Source: Chaetorhynchus papuensis
Taxonomy: Eukaryota; Chordata; Aves; Passeriformes; Rhipiduridae
Assembly (NCBI GenBank): GCA_013396525.1
Contig: VWYX01000895.1
Span: 1-64,000, forward strand
Direction: 5' to 3'
Length of the DNA stretch: 64,000 nt
The notes beneath the pieces were generated by a model. The model searched no databases, was not told the DNA's origin, and saw nothing but the letters and a program-made list of their open reading frames with translations. Every line of letters starts with the position of its first letter. Positions within the stretch are counted from its first letter, which is position 1. Positions 35,220 to 46,562 of this stretch are shown here, in pieces. A program made the position numbers and the translations under genes.

Positions 35220-35979
35220 TGTCTTGGTTTGAAAGACAGGTGCCTGTCAAGGAAGGCATGAGCCTCCCCTGAAATGGAAAATGCAACCCCCTTCCCTCTG
35301 AATTGAATTAGGGGCTTTCAGGCAAAGATATGAGGAATAGGAATAACAGTTCTTTACTAATATATATATATATCTATCAAGGTAAACCAACCAAACAACA
35401 ATAACTATGACAGTAACAGAACCACAAACCCAGTGACAGCCTTCTCGGCTGTCGGGCACTTTCCCCCTTTGGTGCAGTTACTGTAGCGGCAGGCAGAGAT
35501 GCTGGCAGCTCCCAGCGAGCAGGGCAGGCAGGGATGCAGGCAGCTCCTGGTGAGCAGGGCAGGCAGGGATGCTGGCAGCTCCCGGTGAGCAGGGTAGGTG
35601 CTGCTGAAGTGGAGATCCTGAAGAGAGGGTCTGCTCTGCCTCGGAAAGGTCCAGTGGTGGCTGTGTAGCTCCTGTCCTCTGGAAAATCCAGTGGAGTGCC
35701 TGTGGTGTTCAGACTCCCCAGTTATATCCAGGATGGAATGCTTGATTCCTCCTTTCTGGGTGGGGCGCCTTACAATGGGATGATGAGCAATGAGGCAAGG
35801 TGTTGACGGGCCAATTAACAGAAGATAATCCTGAGGGAGTTATCTCCGAGTCATGGGCAGGGCCACTGATGGGCCATCAATCAGGAAGATAGTCCAGAGG
35901 GAGGAGGCAGGGAAACACTGCCCCACCTGGTTTCAGCAACTCATGAGGATGGTGATAGAATACATTGCAACCCAGGACA
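35220..35979 (-). mobile_element. Nested solo ERV LTR (TGTCTTGG type)
   Basis: A 760-base element bounded by TG...CA, flanked by TTCAT at 35215-35219 and 35980-35984; a 6-base reading TTCATT is possible if the first T is shared. Read on the minus strand: TGTCCTGGG start, TATA-type GGATATAACTGG near 35727, then a variant polyadenylation signal AGTAAA at 35358-35353, and the end CAAACCAAGACA. I recall this LTR end as common in songbird genomes, which I cannot verify here. It carries three 35-base tandem copies. A 70-codon frame inside it is not a gene. Confidence 0.88.
35489..35593. repeat. Three tandem 35-base copies inside the nested LTR
   Basis: Unit starts GCAGGCAG(A/G)GATGC at 35489, 35524 and 35559, each followed by (T/A)GGCAGCTCC and GAGCAGG. 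Copies differ at a few sites. They lie between the TATA-like box and the polyadenylation signal of the LTR, so they would be in or near R. Confidence 0.9.
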
Positions 35980-36043
35980 TTCATTTATTCTGTTTCCTTC
36001 TATAAACAAAATTTTAAACAAGAATATAATGGCAAATAATACA

Positions 36044-39000
36044 TCACTTAGCTCTGTCTTAAGCATCTAATAATCATTAACTTATCTTCTGTTTTTCTAC
36101 CTTGCATTCTAATCAGTACAAGTTGCTTCTAACTCTTAGCTAAAATTTTTTAACTGTTTAGAACCTTGAATCAGGAATTACATAAAGTCTTCAGTTAATC
36201 CCAGGTTTAGGAGAAGGCACTCTCAGTGGATTATCAGAGCACAAAAACTTCCCTGAGAGCCAAACCCAACTCATCTTTTTAGAAGCTGTAAGGTTTTGCA
36301 TTTCTTAGAAATCCCAGACTACACAGTTTTGTTGTTGGAAAGTTTATATGGGTTTCTCCAGCCTGCTTGTCAAAGTGGTTCTCCAGACCACATAGGTTGT
36401 GGTGTGGGAGTATGAAAAACCCATCGGTGTTGTGTTGGGTGTGAAACACTGCCTTACTCTGCCAGTATTTTATTGTGAAGGAACTTTATAACTGGTCTGA
36501 AAACAAAATGAGCAGGAAAGTAGGTTTTTTTCTGGCTTTGTTTCAAACCTGAAATTTGGATAAAATTGGAAATTTGGAAAGCTTTTTCAGAAGCAACCAC
36601 TGGTAAATACTGTTTGTGTGTGTCATGAACTCCTCCATGTTGGAGGCCTCTAGGAAGAGTTTTCAGGCACAGCTGGGGGGAGTCGCACAGGGAGAGAGAA
36701 GCCCTCCATTGGATGGATCATGGGAGGGGGCTGGGCAGGTTCATGAGCAGGGTAAAGTCTTGAATGTGTTCTTCTGCCTCTCTGTGCCACCAGTCTGAGG
36801 CAGGTGTAATTTCCTGGTGTGATTGCAGCTCTCTACTCCTGTCAGCATCTGCTGATATGTTTTTGTTCAGGAATTGGACAGGAGATGTTGAGATGTCTGT
36901 GCATTTAGCCCTGTAGGAGGACCTCCAAAGAACCATTACTCATTTTCAAGACGCTCAGTGTCAGGATTGGATGTGATTTTTGAGGTCATTAGCACCTAAC
37001 TATTATTTATGATTCTGGCATTTAAAAAAACCCATATTAAAAATTTATTTTTTCCCTTTTCCTGCATTTCTGCTGTTTAATTACTACTGATAAGGCAAGC
37101 CCAGTAACTGCTTGCAGTATATTGCCTTGAGTAGTTAAAGATTTAGTTGTTTTAAATGTAACTCTTTTTTTTAATAATGTTCTTTTTCGACAAGTAACAC
37201 AGATATAAATATTGATTGGTTGCCTTTTTTAGGCTGAAAGAACAGAATTAACTTGGTTCTCTAATTGTACTGTGGACCTCATATCCAGTAACTTAACAGC
37301 AGTCAAAGGCATTTCTCCTGTGCCTTCCAACTAAAAAAAAAGAGTTAGCATTTCTATTTACAGTCTTCCTATTTACTACTTTCACTTAAAGTCTGAACAC
37401 CAAGATCACTGCTGCCATAAAGAGGGCTTACTCAGTATCCTCTCTGGAACAATGTCCGCCAGATAATCCAGTGGTGAACATCCTCTGTACTATGTTCTCA
37501 GCAGCACCCATCTGGTGGATTGCTGCCTTTTCCCTTATTCCTCACTTTAAATAAGAGATGATTTTAAACCAGTGCAGCAAATTGAGTCTCTGCTCTGGTC
37601 ACAGGAGAGAATAATGCACTTTGTAGGATCAGTTTGTCCCAGGCTTGAACAGCTTGGGAGCTGCCTACTGGAAACATAAACCTTCCTTACAGAGTGTTAC
37701 AACATTTTTCTAAGCACTTGAGGGCTGAACTTGTAAGACCACAAGGATGACAAAAATGTACATATAAAGTACATATAAACCAGTATATATTGCTGTATTA
37801 AACTGACATAATAATTAAAAGAAATAAAATCAAAGCTACAAATTTTGCCACTGGATCTTTTGCATTGCCTCTGCAAAATTTTTTTGTTAACAGTACTTTC
37901 TGTGTTGTACTTTTTCCTATGCCTGAAGTGCTGTCCTACATGAACAGGAGAAGCAGAGTTGTTACTTTTAGTGCAGCGGATATTGTATTTTAAAACAGAA
38001 TTTTCAAGAGCTGTAATTTTTTTTTAATGTAAGGGCAGTTGTTTCCTTAAATAAGTTATCACTTTTTTTTTTTTTTTAAGTCAACTCTAGTTTTTGTACC
38101 TAGATGTGAGAAAACAAAGGAAAGGCCTCTGCAATATATTACTGATTACGTTGGTATCTCACTTGCTATTAACCAAACTTTGATATCCACAGCAGATACT
38201 TTCACTCCCTCAATAGTAAATGACAAAAGAGAAACACCTTGAGGGATCTGTCCATCTAAAGGCAAGTTTCTAAGATGAAGTTATTTCTAAGATAAAATTC
38301 TTGAAATTTTTTTTGAGATGTTTCTTTTTAGTGGCTATAGGCAGAACTCAGGTGGCTGATTAAAAGTAAATGCCTTTGTTTAAAATGCTAGTATCAACTG
38401 GATAAACCCAACTTTATGAAAGTTCTCCATTCCGGGAAAATGAAAATAAACAAAAGGATTTCATTAAACTTTTTATGAAAACAGTGAGTTCTGAGCAAAA
38501 TCCATGTGTAAGCATTTGTTTGAAAAGGTATTTGTTTTAGAATTGTTTCACAGCTCCTTATTCTCCAGTGTAATATAAGTTTTCTGTGGTGCAAAATGTA
38601 AGAGAGAGCATGGGAAATCTGAGTCGTGATGAGGACAGAAAATAATCACATTGGCCTTTTAAAAATAAAACACTGAAGTGACATGTGGGGAGGGACACAC
38701 TTCTAAGTTTTGGATTTTATATGTTTTAGAGGTGGAAAATGAAAAGATGCCACAGAAAAAGATTTTAGTTTAAAAGCAAAACTCCCTGGTTTTCTTTCGT
38801 AATGGTTTAAACAGAAATTTTTTAGGGTGAGACTCTTGTGACTCTGGAATGGAAGTGCAGGAGTATGCATTTTGTTTTAAGGTATAAAACCAGATGTGTG
38901 ACTGCTGGAGACAAAAAAGTAAAGAATCCCCAGAGGAACACTTGTATAAGAATCTTTCATTACATGTTAGGATTATGGAGAAAACCAGGCTGCTTTGTGG

Positions 39001-40051
39001 TCTGCCATAAATGCAACAATCCAGGATAGCAATTCTTCCTAGCTTTCATCCTTTTGTGAGACTCTTTCTTGACCAGCAGAGACACCACGTCCATGGCACA
39101 TGAAAATAGAGTGTCATCAGACTGCTCTGTGGTCATTGTTAGTGTGACAAATCCATTGGAATCCTTGTCTGCAATAAATGTAAACCACCAACAGTTAAAG
39201 AGACAAAAGAAAAGGCAAAGCACCTGAGCATTCTAATGCTCAGCTTTAGTGGATGGAGATGAGGGATGTTGGATATCCTGTTCCATATAATTGCACAAAC
39301 AGACTTCGTAATTCCCTCCCCAAGCAGCTCCTCTGAAGGCAGCGTGGATGAGTGAAGCATCAAATGGTGGCAATCATACCTTTTTCCATCTATCTCTTTT
39401 TTCTTCTTTTTTAAATTTTGCAATCAGAAGAGGTGTTGTCAGCTGCTTGCCTTGTGTTCATCATTGTCAGGGCTGGCAGTGTAACAGATAACTGAATGGA
39501 TTCAAGGCCACCCAGGGAATGGCACCTGACAGGACCTCATTCATCACTTTCATTTCAGAGTTCTTCAAGGAAGATCTAGCATCAAAGAGGTAATCAAGGC
39601 TCACAGGACCTCATGGGTGTTCAGGAGGAGTGCTCTGCATTACCAACAAACCAAGATACCCAATCTGGTTTGTAAATTATTTGCTTTTCTGGAGAAAGTG
39701 TGACTATAACTGTCACCCTAAGCATATTCCCGATAATATCCATCTATTGTGACTGCTGGGGGCCACAGCCTGATCTTTTCCCAGCTTCCACGTGAAAAAT
39801 AACATCTGCAGTCAGAAGACAAACCGGTGCATTTTAAAATGTTTTTTATCTGTAATGGTTTGTTTAATCAGACATCCTCTCTATCTTCAGTCATTGCCTG
39901 GGCATTTGGGCTCCCTTCATCTCATTGATCAGCTCAGAAAGGGTGATGCCTTGGCTGCTGAGGTTAAGGCACACTCTGCACTGTGCTACAGGCTCTGTGG
40001 ACTTTATGAGAGTAAGGGAGACTGCCCTTAAGATAAAAGTATCCTGTTAAT
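36044..40051. other. Unique AT-rich DNA, no gene seen
   Basis: No exon, RNA gene or repeat family is recognised. Several short T-runs (for example near 38053-38068) and frames under 95 codons only. Confidence 0.55.
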
Positions 40052-40262
40052 ATCACAGAATCACAGAAGGGTTGGAAGGGACCTCTGTAGTTCATTCAGT
40101 CCAACCCCCCTGCCAAGGCAGGGTCACCTCGAGAGGTGACACAGGAACACATCCAGGTAGATTTGGAATGTCTCCAGAGAGGGAGACTCCACGACCTCCC
40201 TGGGTAGCCTGTTCCAGTGTTCTGCCACCCTCTATATAAGGAAGTTCTTTCTGTCTCCATCA
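40052..40262 (-). mobile_element. CR1 LINE 3' end with terminal octamer repeats
   Basis: Plus strand begins ATCACAGAATCACAGAAGG, the reverse of the CR1 terminal ATTCTGTG-type octamer repeat. It continues GGTTGGAAGGGACCTCTG and GAGGTGACACAGGAACACATC. The intact 3' terminus shows the original insertion end. About 210 bases are kept. Confidence 0.92.
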
Positions 40263-40743
40263 ACATCAGTGAGTTTTGCATGAATCCTCTTTGTAGGTCA
40301 ACTTTTCTCTATTTGAATGATTTTCTTTATTCAAAGTACATTCAGCTAATTTAACCTTTGTCTTTCTACAGTGCCACTGTAAAGGTTGGCCAGTACTGAA
40401 CTGAATATGATAATTTGTAATTGCGATTAAGTGATATAGTGCTGAGAAGGAAAGGAAAACTTGTTTGTTCTTGGAGAGGGGCTTTTTCGCTTGCTGCTAG
40501 AGTATCCATTTTTTTGCTTCATTCTGATTCCTGGGAAAGACATCAAGGGGTTTTCTTCCATGAAATCAGCAATAAGCAGTCCCTACATTTGAAGAACAGG
40601 CTAAAGAAAAGAGGCGTAACTCAAGCATAAATGAGATGTGGGTTCACTGTTAGTTTGACACCCAGACTAAAATTATCTGGTTCTCCATTGGACTGGAGAT
40701 TCCTGGTGCTGTATTATGGCTATCTCTCTGGCTCTGTAGCTTC
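40263..40743. other. Unique DNA, no gene seen
   Basis: No supportable feature. CTGTA at 40734-40738 matches the five bases after the next LTR (41841-41845) and may be its duplication, but that would put the LTR end at a non-CA position. Confidence 0.4.
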
Positions 40744-41122
40744 TGTGTCGGAGTGCGAGGTGTAGCGATCTCTAAAAGGTGTCTCCTTAGCAAAGCCACT
40801 CAGCAGTATCGGCTATATTCACTCACATACGCATGTACACACAAACGCGCAGATAGCTTCAGTAATATAAGTCGACGGCAAAGAGGCAGGAAGGATCTTT
40901 GCATAGATTTCCACAGGAGCTGTTTATTGCTTCTACCCTGCGAAGGGTTCTAGAAGCAAAGACCCAGAACACTGCAGAACTCAGGCTGAAGTAGAGGAGC
41001 GGGGCTAGCACCAGAAACCAATGGTGTGAGGGCACAGGGGCAGTACAAAGGCGGGACTAGGGAATGGGAACCAATGAGAGAGCTCTGGGGGAGTGGTGAG
41101 GGGCAAAGGCCAATGGGGGGAA

Positions 41123-41128
41123 CCTGGA
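41123..41128. repeat. Target-site duplication CCTGGA, left copy
   Basis: CCTGGA directly before the nested LTR and again at 41612-41617 directly after it. Confidence 0.88.
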
Positions 41129-41611
41129 TGTAGTATTGTATTTCCCCACATTTTTTTCTTATTAAATTGTCTGCCTTTCCCACATTGTCCCCTCCTTCCC
41201 CTGCCCCTAGTCCTGGCCACGCCCTTGGGTTCACCCTATTGGTTCCAGTACCCCAACTCCGCCCATGTACCACCCCTGCACCCTGAGATCATTCATCCAT
41301 GTGCTCTCTCCACCCCCCTTGCCCCCATACAAGACGTCAAGCTCACTGATCACGTGGTCTCTCTGCCTCTGGGAACCGCCTTGTCATCATGTAAAATAAA
41401 ACTTCCTCTGAGGTCACCATGGAGGGACCCTTCTGCCTCCTTTATCATCACCGTGTTGTGGAGCTGACAGCTAGCTGGAGTGGGTACATGGGGCCGTCTG
41501 GAAGGACTATGGGAGAGCAGAACAGCCGCTCCTCCCCCAAACAGCCCCACAGCGCGCTTCTGGAAAGGTTGCGGCTTGCTAAACCAATGCAAGAACTAAC
41601 CCACCTCAACA
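41129..41611 (+). mobile_element. Nested solo ERVK-like LTR, plus strand
   Basis: A 483-base LTR from TGTAGTATTG to CTCAACA, flanked by perfect 6-base duplications CCTGGA. U3 has CTATTGGTTCC and a block CTCCGCCCATGTACCACCCC that resembles the host LTR's own U3, so both belong to related families. AATAAA is at 41395-41400, and the last 211 bases are R-U5. It inserted in opposite orientation into the older LTR 40744-41840. Open frames of 71-124 codons across it are not genes. Confidence 0.88.
41395..41400 (+). promoter_or_regulatory. LTR polyadenylation signal AATAAA
   Basis: AATAAA in the context GTAAAATAAAACTTCC, plus strand, marking R of the nested LTR. Confidence 0.65.
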
Positions 41612-41617
41612 CCTGGA
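41612..41617. repeat. Target-site duplication CCTGGA, right copy
   Basis: Identical to 41123-41128. Confidence 0.88.
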
Positions 41618-41999
41618 GTGGAGAACTTTCTATGGCATGAAACATATAAGGTAGCAAGGGGGCAGAGCGGCCAACAGCCAACCAGGGAAGCAGAACTGGG
41701 GTAGATTACCATAACAGAACAAAGCGTTCTGGGAGAGGCTTCTTTTTTCACCATGACCTAGGCAAAAGTCTCTGGTACTATGGACTGTCTTACAGAGAAC
41801 TCTCTCTGTCCTTTGTACCACAGGCTAAACGGCCACCACACTGTATGGATGGAATCGCCATTAAAAAAATCTAGAATAAGTTTTTTTTTTTTTCTTTTAA
41901 ATAGATCTATTGCGTTGCCATGCTGACCTAGTGCCCAGTTTTTCCAAAAGGACACTTTTTTCAGTTCAGCAGGTAGCCCTAGGAAGAGGGGTGAGTCTT

Positions 42000-42175
42000 T
42001 GTTTTTCTTATGCAGACTTTCTTTCTCTTCCTTTCTTTCTGCTTTATTTTCTTTCTGCCTTTTTTTCTTTCTGCCTTTTTTTTTCTTTCTGCCTTTTTTA
42101 CCTTTCTGCCTTTCTTTCTTTCTGCCTCTCTTTCTGCCTTTCCACTTTTCCTGCCTTTCGTTGCCTTCCATGGCT
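42000..42175. repeat. Pyrimidine-rich imperfect repeat (TTTCTTTCTGCC)n
   Basis: The plus strand is almost pure pyrimidine, built of imperfect TTTCTTTCTGCC-like units of variable spacing. Several overlapping lysine/arginine-rich (minus) and Phe/Leu-rich (plus) frames across 41758-42379 are by-products of the repeat and should not be annotated as genes. Confidence 0.9.
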
Positions 42176-45100
42176 TCCTTTCTTTCCCTTCATGACTGGG
42201 GTAGTTGCACATTTGATTTAAAAAAAATAGTAATTGCGAACACGCAAAAGGTCTTGGCTTGGATGATGTGTATGAAAAAAAATTTATCAAGTATTTTTTT
42301 CATACTTTTCACACCAATTTGTTTCTCTCAGCTGGCAGCCAAGAGGAAAGGATGCTCATCAGAAGCCTGGTCTTCCTAAGTAATGATTAAAAATTATTTT
42401 ATTGTGTTGTAATTGCCTAGTAGTTTCCCCTTTCTTAATTCTAAGGGCAAACTCTCTGCTGGCATTAGGGATCCTGAACATAAGAAGGATTTATAAAAAT
42501 CCCAGTTCTTAATCTTGAGCAATCTAAAGTGTTTAACATTTGATGAGGTTTGTTTTCTGAAGCTGTCCCTATGGGAATTCAAACACTGGTGTCTCTTAAA
42601 AACGGGGAACTTGGAGAGTTATGTCCAAATGCAGTCAGCAAGTTTTCATGACTCATTTCTTCACCTTGTGCTGTCCTATTTATATCCCTGTAAAGCAGCC
42701 AGGAAGACCCTCATCTTTCCTGCTAAAGAAAGGATTGAGTTTTTGACTTCTAACGCTTAATGTGTGTGAAGAATCTTGGAGGGGAAACCCAAGGAAGATG
42801 AGGCTTATTTGATCCCAAAAGAAGCAAAGGAAATTGACCAGTGGCTGGGTGAATGTTGCTGCATTAATGTTTCAACTTCCTTCTAAAGTAAAGCCAATTT
42901 ACTCTACTTTATTTTTCTACATGTTTAATTATCTACATGTCTAGTTATTTTATAATAGTGAAGAGAAAGTCCTACATATGCCTGTGAGCTCAATTCCCAG
43001 AATAAAAATTTTCCAGTGAAAGTTTTTATAATAAAGATGAATAATGAATCAAAAACCTCTCTGACACTGGGGGGACCTGCACTATGGATCATATGAGGTT
43101 CTGGGAATGGGTCTCCAGGAGGTGGTGTAACATAATACTCTAGTGAAGTAATTGCCAGGGTATTTTGCCATGTCTTGGGGAGGAAAGAAAGAAAGCATTA
43201 CAATTTAAGTGAAAACTGTAAGCCCAAACCTAACAATAATTAGTATGTGGATTTCAAAGGTGGCTGTTCTGAGAACGGTTTTGCCTTCTGAGGGGGCAGA
43301 ATATTTCTACAAGTGATTGTGGCCTTTTCTGCCTTACATTACTGAACTAAACTGATTCTAAATTGTCAAAACAGTTTTGAGACTAAAGGCATTCTGTCAC
43401 ATTTATTGTGCAAAGTCCAATGGATAAAAGGGACCGATCTCAACCAAGTTCTATGAAATTGAAGATTTGGTAACTCCATAGAGCTTTCTCCATTCTGAGA
43501 TCAGTTTTAAGGCTAGTAAATTAGATAGTCCTACTACTAATAAATTTTCTTTAAATTTGTCTTTTCATCATGTGAGTTATTCTCATTTCTGGGAAAACGT
43601 AGTGTAAGCTTAATGGTTTTTATCAGGAGAAGCTGTTATTATCTTAAACTGTGTGACATCTTAATATCTGAAAAAATAGAATTTATTTTATAATGGTTAT
43701 AATTATTTGCCTCTGCTTAAGCTAACTTCATCTTGCTGGTGATGGTGAAGGAACAGCATTGAATTAAAAGTTGCAGAGCTCAGCTCAGGTTTCTGCCTCT
43801 TTGTTCTGAATATGGTAATTAGTGGTTTGCTTGCAGAAAGACCACAAAAAGAAGTGGCAAGGTGAGGGATGTGCAAAGAGTCCGCTTGCTTGCTTAGTTG
43901 GGAAAATTTTTGGGTTTTTTCTCTTCCTGTATATTTAACTAAGATGGAAGACGTATCTTTGTTTGAGCTTTCAAAACATGCCTCTGGCATCTTTCCTTCC
44001 TTGAGAGCATTTGTGCATCTGCCTTATTAATTTTGTCTTCTCATGAATAGAAAAAACTATTTGCAAATTGGTCTTCAAGTTAAGACACCTTTAAATGTCT
44101 AAGAAGCAAATAAATGTTTTCATGATTAAACAGAAAACAGTGTAGATGTATTAAAGAAGTTCTAAAGAAGTTCTCTGTGTATTTTAATATTCTTTGATAT
44201 TAAAAGAAGAAAACTTTTAAAAAACGATTGAAAAAGATTTTTTTTCCAGTGGAATTTTATGGGGAATAAAACAAGGTTTTACTGTGAAAAGTGGAGCTTG
44301 TTTAACTTATTATTTACATATCAACCCTGTTGAAGTATGGATTTCAACCCAAACACCACCTTGAAGCATTCTGAACACAATGCAATTTATTTTAAAAACA
44401 GAAAAGGGCTTTTCTAAAATATCCTGCTAATTTTTTTTCCAGTAATAGAATTCTGCTTTTACCTCTCAGCATGCACTTGTGCATAAGATGATTTTTTCTT
44501 TTGCGTTTTGTCCAAAATAGAATTCTTAGTAAACTCATTTGTCATTTGTAGGAAAGGAGACTTATGTGGAATAGACTCTCTATCATCACTCAGAATTCAC
44601 TAGAACAATAGGAAACACAAAATTCTAACATAATCCAGGTTATCTGTATTAAGAGTTTGTCTTTACATGGTTTGTTTCGGCTGTTAACTCTTGCCCTCTG
44701 ATGTGAGAGGTGATCTTGGAGAGCTAAAGGAGAAATCTCCAGGTGTGCCCTTAATTTGCCTGAGCGCTTTGTTTAACAAAATACATGACCACGAGTATCA
44801 ACAGAAGATTGCACCATCTCTCTCACCATCTGTGTCTAATTGTAGATTACCTATTAAGAGTGCAGTGGTGGTGATTACAGGTGGGAATGGAAGATTCAGT
44901 TTTTACTAGGGCTGCCTGATATTTCTCATTATAAGACTATTTTCTGTTCCATTTGATAATTTTCCATCATTTTAGTTAATTTTCCATGCTGGGTAACTGC
45001 TTCCAGCTCTTGTTTTGTTTTTCTTTTTGTTTTTTTCTCCTTTATTTAGAGGATTTTTCATGTTGTGAGGTTTTTTGTTTGTTGTTTTTGAGGTGAAAAA

Positions 45101-46320
45101 GCCTCAAAAAAAAAATCCAAAGCCTTTTCAATTTTTTTTTTTTTTTCCCCCTAAGGAAATAATCCTTGTGACCTTTTTCTCTTTAAAGGCCTGGTCTCTC
45201 TCTTTATCTCAGACCTTCAGGACAGATCTGATATATGGTTTTTGCAGGGATCTGGGATCATACATGTGAATGAGGTTTTTTTTTTAAAGTGAAGGACTAT
45301 TTGGTTTGATTTGGGGCTTTTAATTTTTTTGATTTGCCAGGCCCCTAGAGAGGACAGGTTTACATTAGTCTCTAGCCTTCCTCCCTATTGATAAGGAACG
45401 GACACTCAGCTGCAAGGATGAGAAAAAGGAGAATTAGGAGCAGCATAAAGCTACTTATTATCTCACTACAGTAGTCTTCCAGTGAAGAAAGGGGTGTGCT
45501 TAAATTCTGTTTTCTTTGCTCTGTATCCATGTGGTTAAATGCCTGGCTACTTGGGAACTGCCCACTTGTCCATGTAATTCTGTAGCATTGCCAAAAACTG
45601 AAGTAACTTGAGGCAACTATGCCATCTAAAAATTAAAGGTCCAGTTAATAACTCTTAATATTCCTCCACATGAAATGAAATGTACACTTGCTAAGTCCTA
45701 CATTTTTTTCTTGCTTACTTTCATTGGTAAAAGGGGAAACAAATACTGAGATTTCAGAACTGAGGATACGTCATATATTATTCATGCCATATCAGCACTC
45801 GCCTTTCCTTCCTCCCTGTGCTAATGTGGCCAGTTCATAAGGTGTGATATTTGGCAAACAATTTATAGCCTGCTTGGTGCTTTACAATGTGTATTCCACA
45901 CAGTTTAGCATTTATAATGCAGCAAGAAAAAAAATCCCCAAACAAATCCAATAAAGTTTATCAGCATATTAGGGAGAATTTCTATAGAAATAACTTGTTT
46001 CCGCAATTTCTCATAGTAATGAATTAAGTTTCCTAAGAGCTAGGGCCAAAAGGCTAGACCCAAATAGGGATCTCTTCTAGGATGCCAATCTAAGGAAATA
46101 TAGGGAATTTTATTAGTTATCAGTTGATGGTTGTATCATCTAAGGCTAGTAATGGCTTGATAAAGGACTCTGTAAATATTTATTCATAACACCTGTCTGA
46201 TACATAAAGATAATTCATCAAAAGGAGAGAATTTCTTTATCTGTTTCAGGCTGTTACCAGTAGGGGGCTGACCTGGAAAGCAGCTCTGTGGAGAGCGTTC
46301 CCCACATGGGGGTTCATGGG
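42176..46320. other. Unique AT-rich DNA, no gene seen
   Basis: No exon, RNA gene or repeat family is recognised. Poly-T and poly-A short runs around 45005-45145. Confidence 0.55.
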
Positions 46321-46562
46321 ATACCAAGTTGTCCATGAGCCAGCAGTACCTTGGTGTCCAAGAACGCCAAGGGTGTCCTGGGGTGCATTAGGAAAATAAT
46401 TTCCATCAGGTTGAGGAAGGTTGTGGATTCTCCCTCACAAGAAGTGTTTCAGAGCTATCTAGATGCAATCCTGTGCCATGTGCTCTGGGATGGCCCTGCT
46501 TGAGCTGGGAGGTTAGACCAGATGACCCAATGTGTTCACTTCCAACCTGACCCATTCTGTAA
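46321..46562 (+). mobile_element. Old CR1 LINE fragment with internal deletion, sense
   Basis: Starts with the CR1 ORF2-end block ACCAAGTTGTCCATGAGCC...GTCCTGGGGTGCATTAGG, then jumps directly to the 3' part CAGAGCTATCTAGATGCAAT...GGTTAGACCAGATGACCC and ends ACCCATTCTGTAAC. The middle section usual between these blocks is missing. Heavily diverged, so an older subfamily. Confidence 0.85.

Larger units (their letters stand above)
34786..36043 (-). mobile_element. ERV LTR split by a nested LTR
   Basis: Minus-strand LTR related to 29684-30247. It shares TATGTTTATTC (AATAAA at 34845-34840), the CTCCTAA and CATGCC blocks, and, on the far side of the insertion, a GCAAATAAT block near the U3 end. 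The two parts are 34786-35219 and about 35980-36043, separated by a younger LTR at 35220-35979. U3 ends at 36043 in TGTATTATTTGCC (minus strand). The left end is approximate. Confidence 0.7.
40744..41840 (-). mobile_element. ERVK-like LTR split by an opposite-strand LTR
   Basis: Minus-strand LTR. U3 starts TGTGGTGGCCG at 41840. The block TTTTGCCTAGG...ATCTACCC...TGGTTGGCTGTTGGCC matches the provirus U3 at 18550-18680. After the insertion at 41129-41611, the rest continues with ACCACTCCC(C/T)CAGAGCT and CATTGGTTCCC, AATAAA at 40928-40923, and U5 ending CCGACACA at 40744. Without the insert the LTR would be about 610 bases. The alternating order of matching U3 blocks on both sides of the insert shows that it is one LTR. 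Confidence 0.82.

Noticed and set aside
35247..35459. 70-codon minus-strand frame
   Set aside because: Sits in the R-U5 part of the nested LTR.
41758..42379. Lysine-rich and Phe/Leu-rich frames of about 100-137 codons
   Set aside because: They are translations of the TTTCTTTCTGCC-type repeat in different frames.
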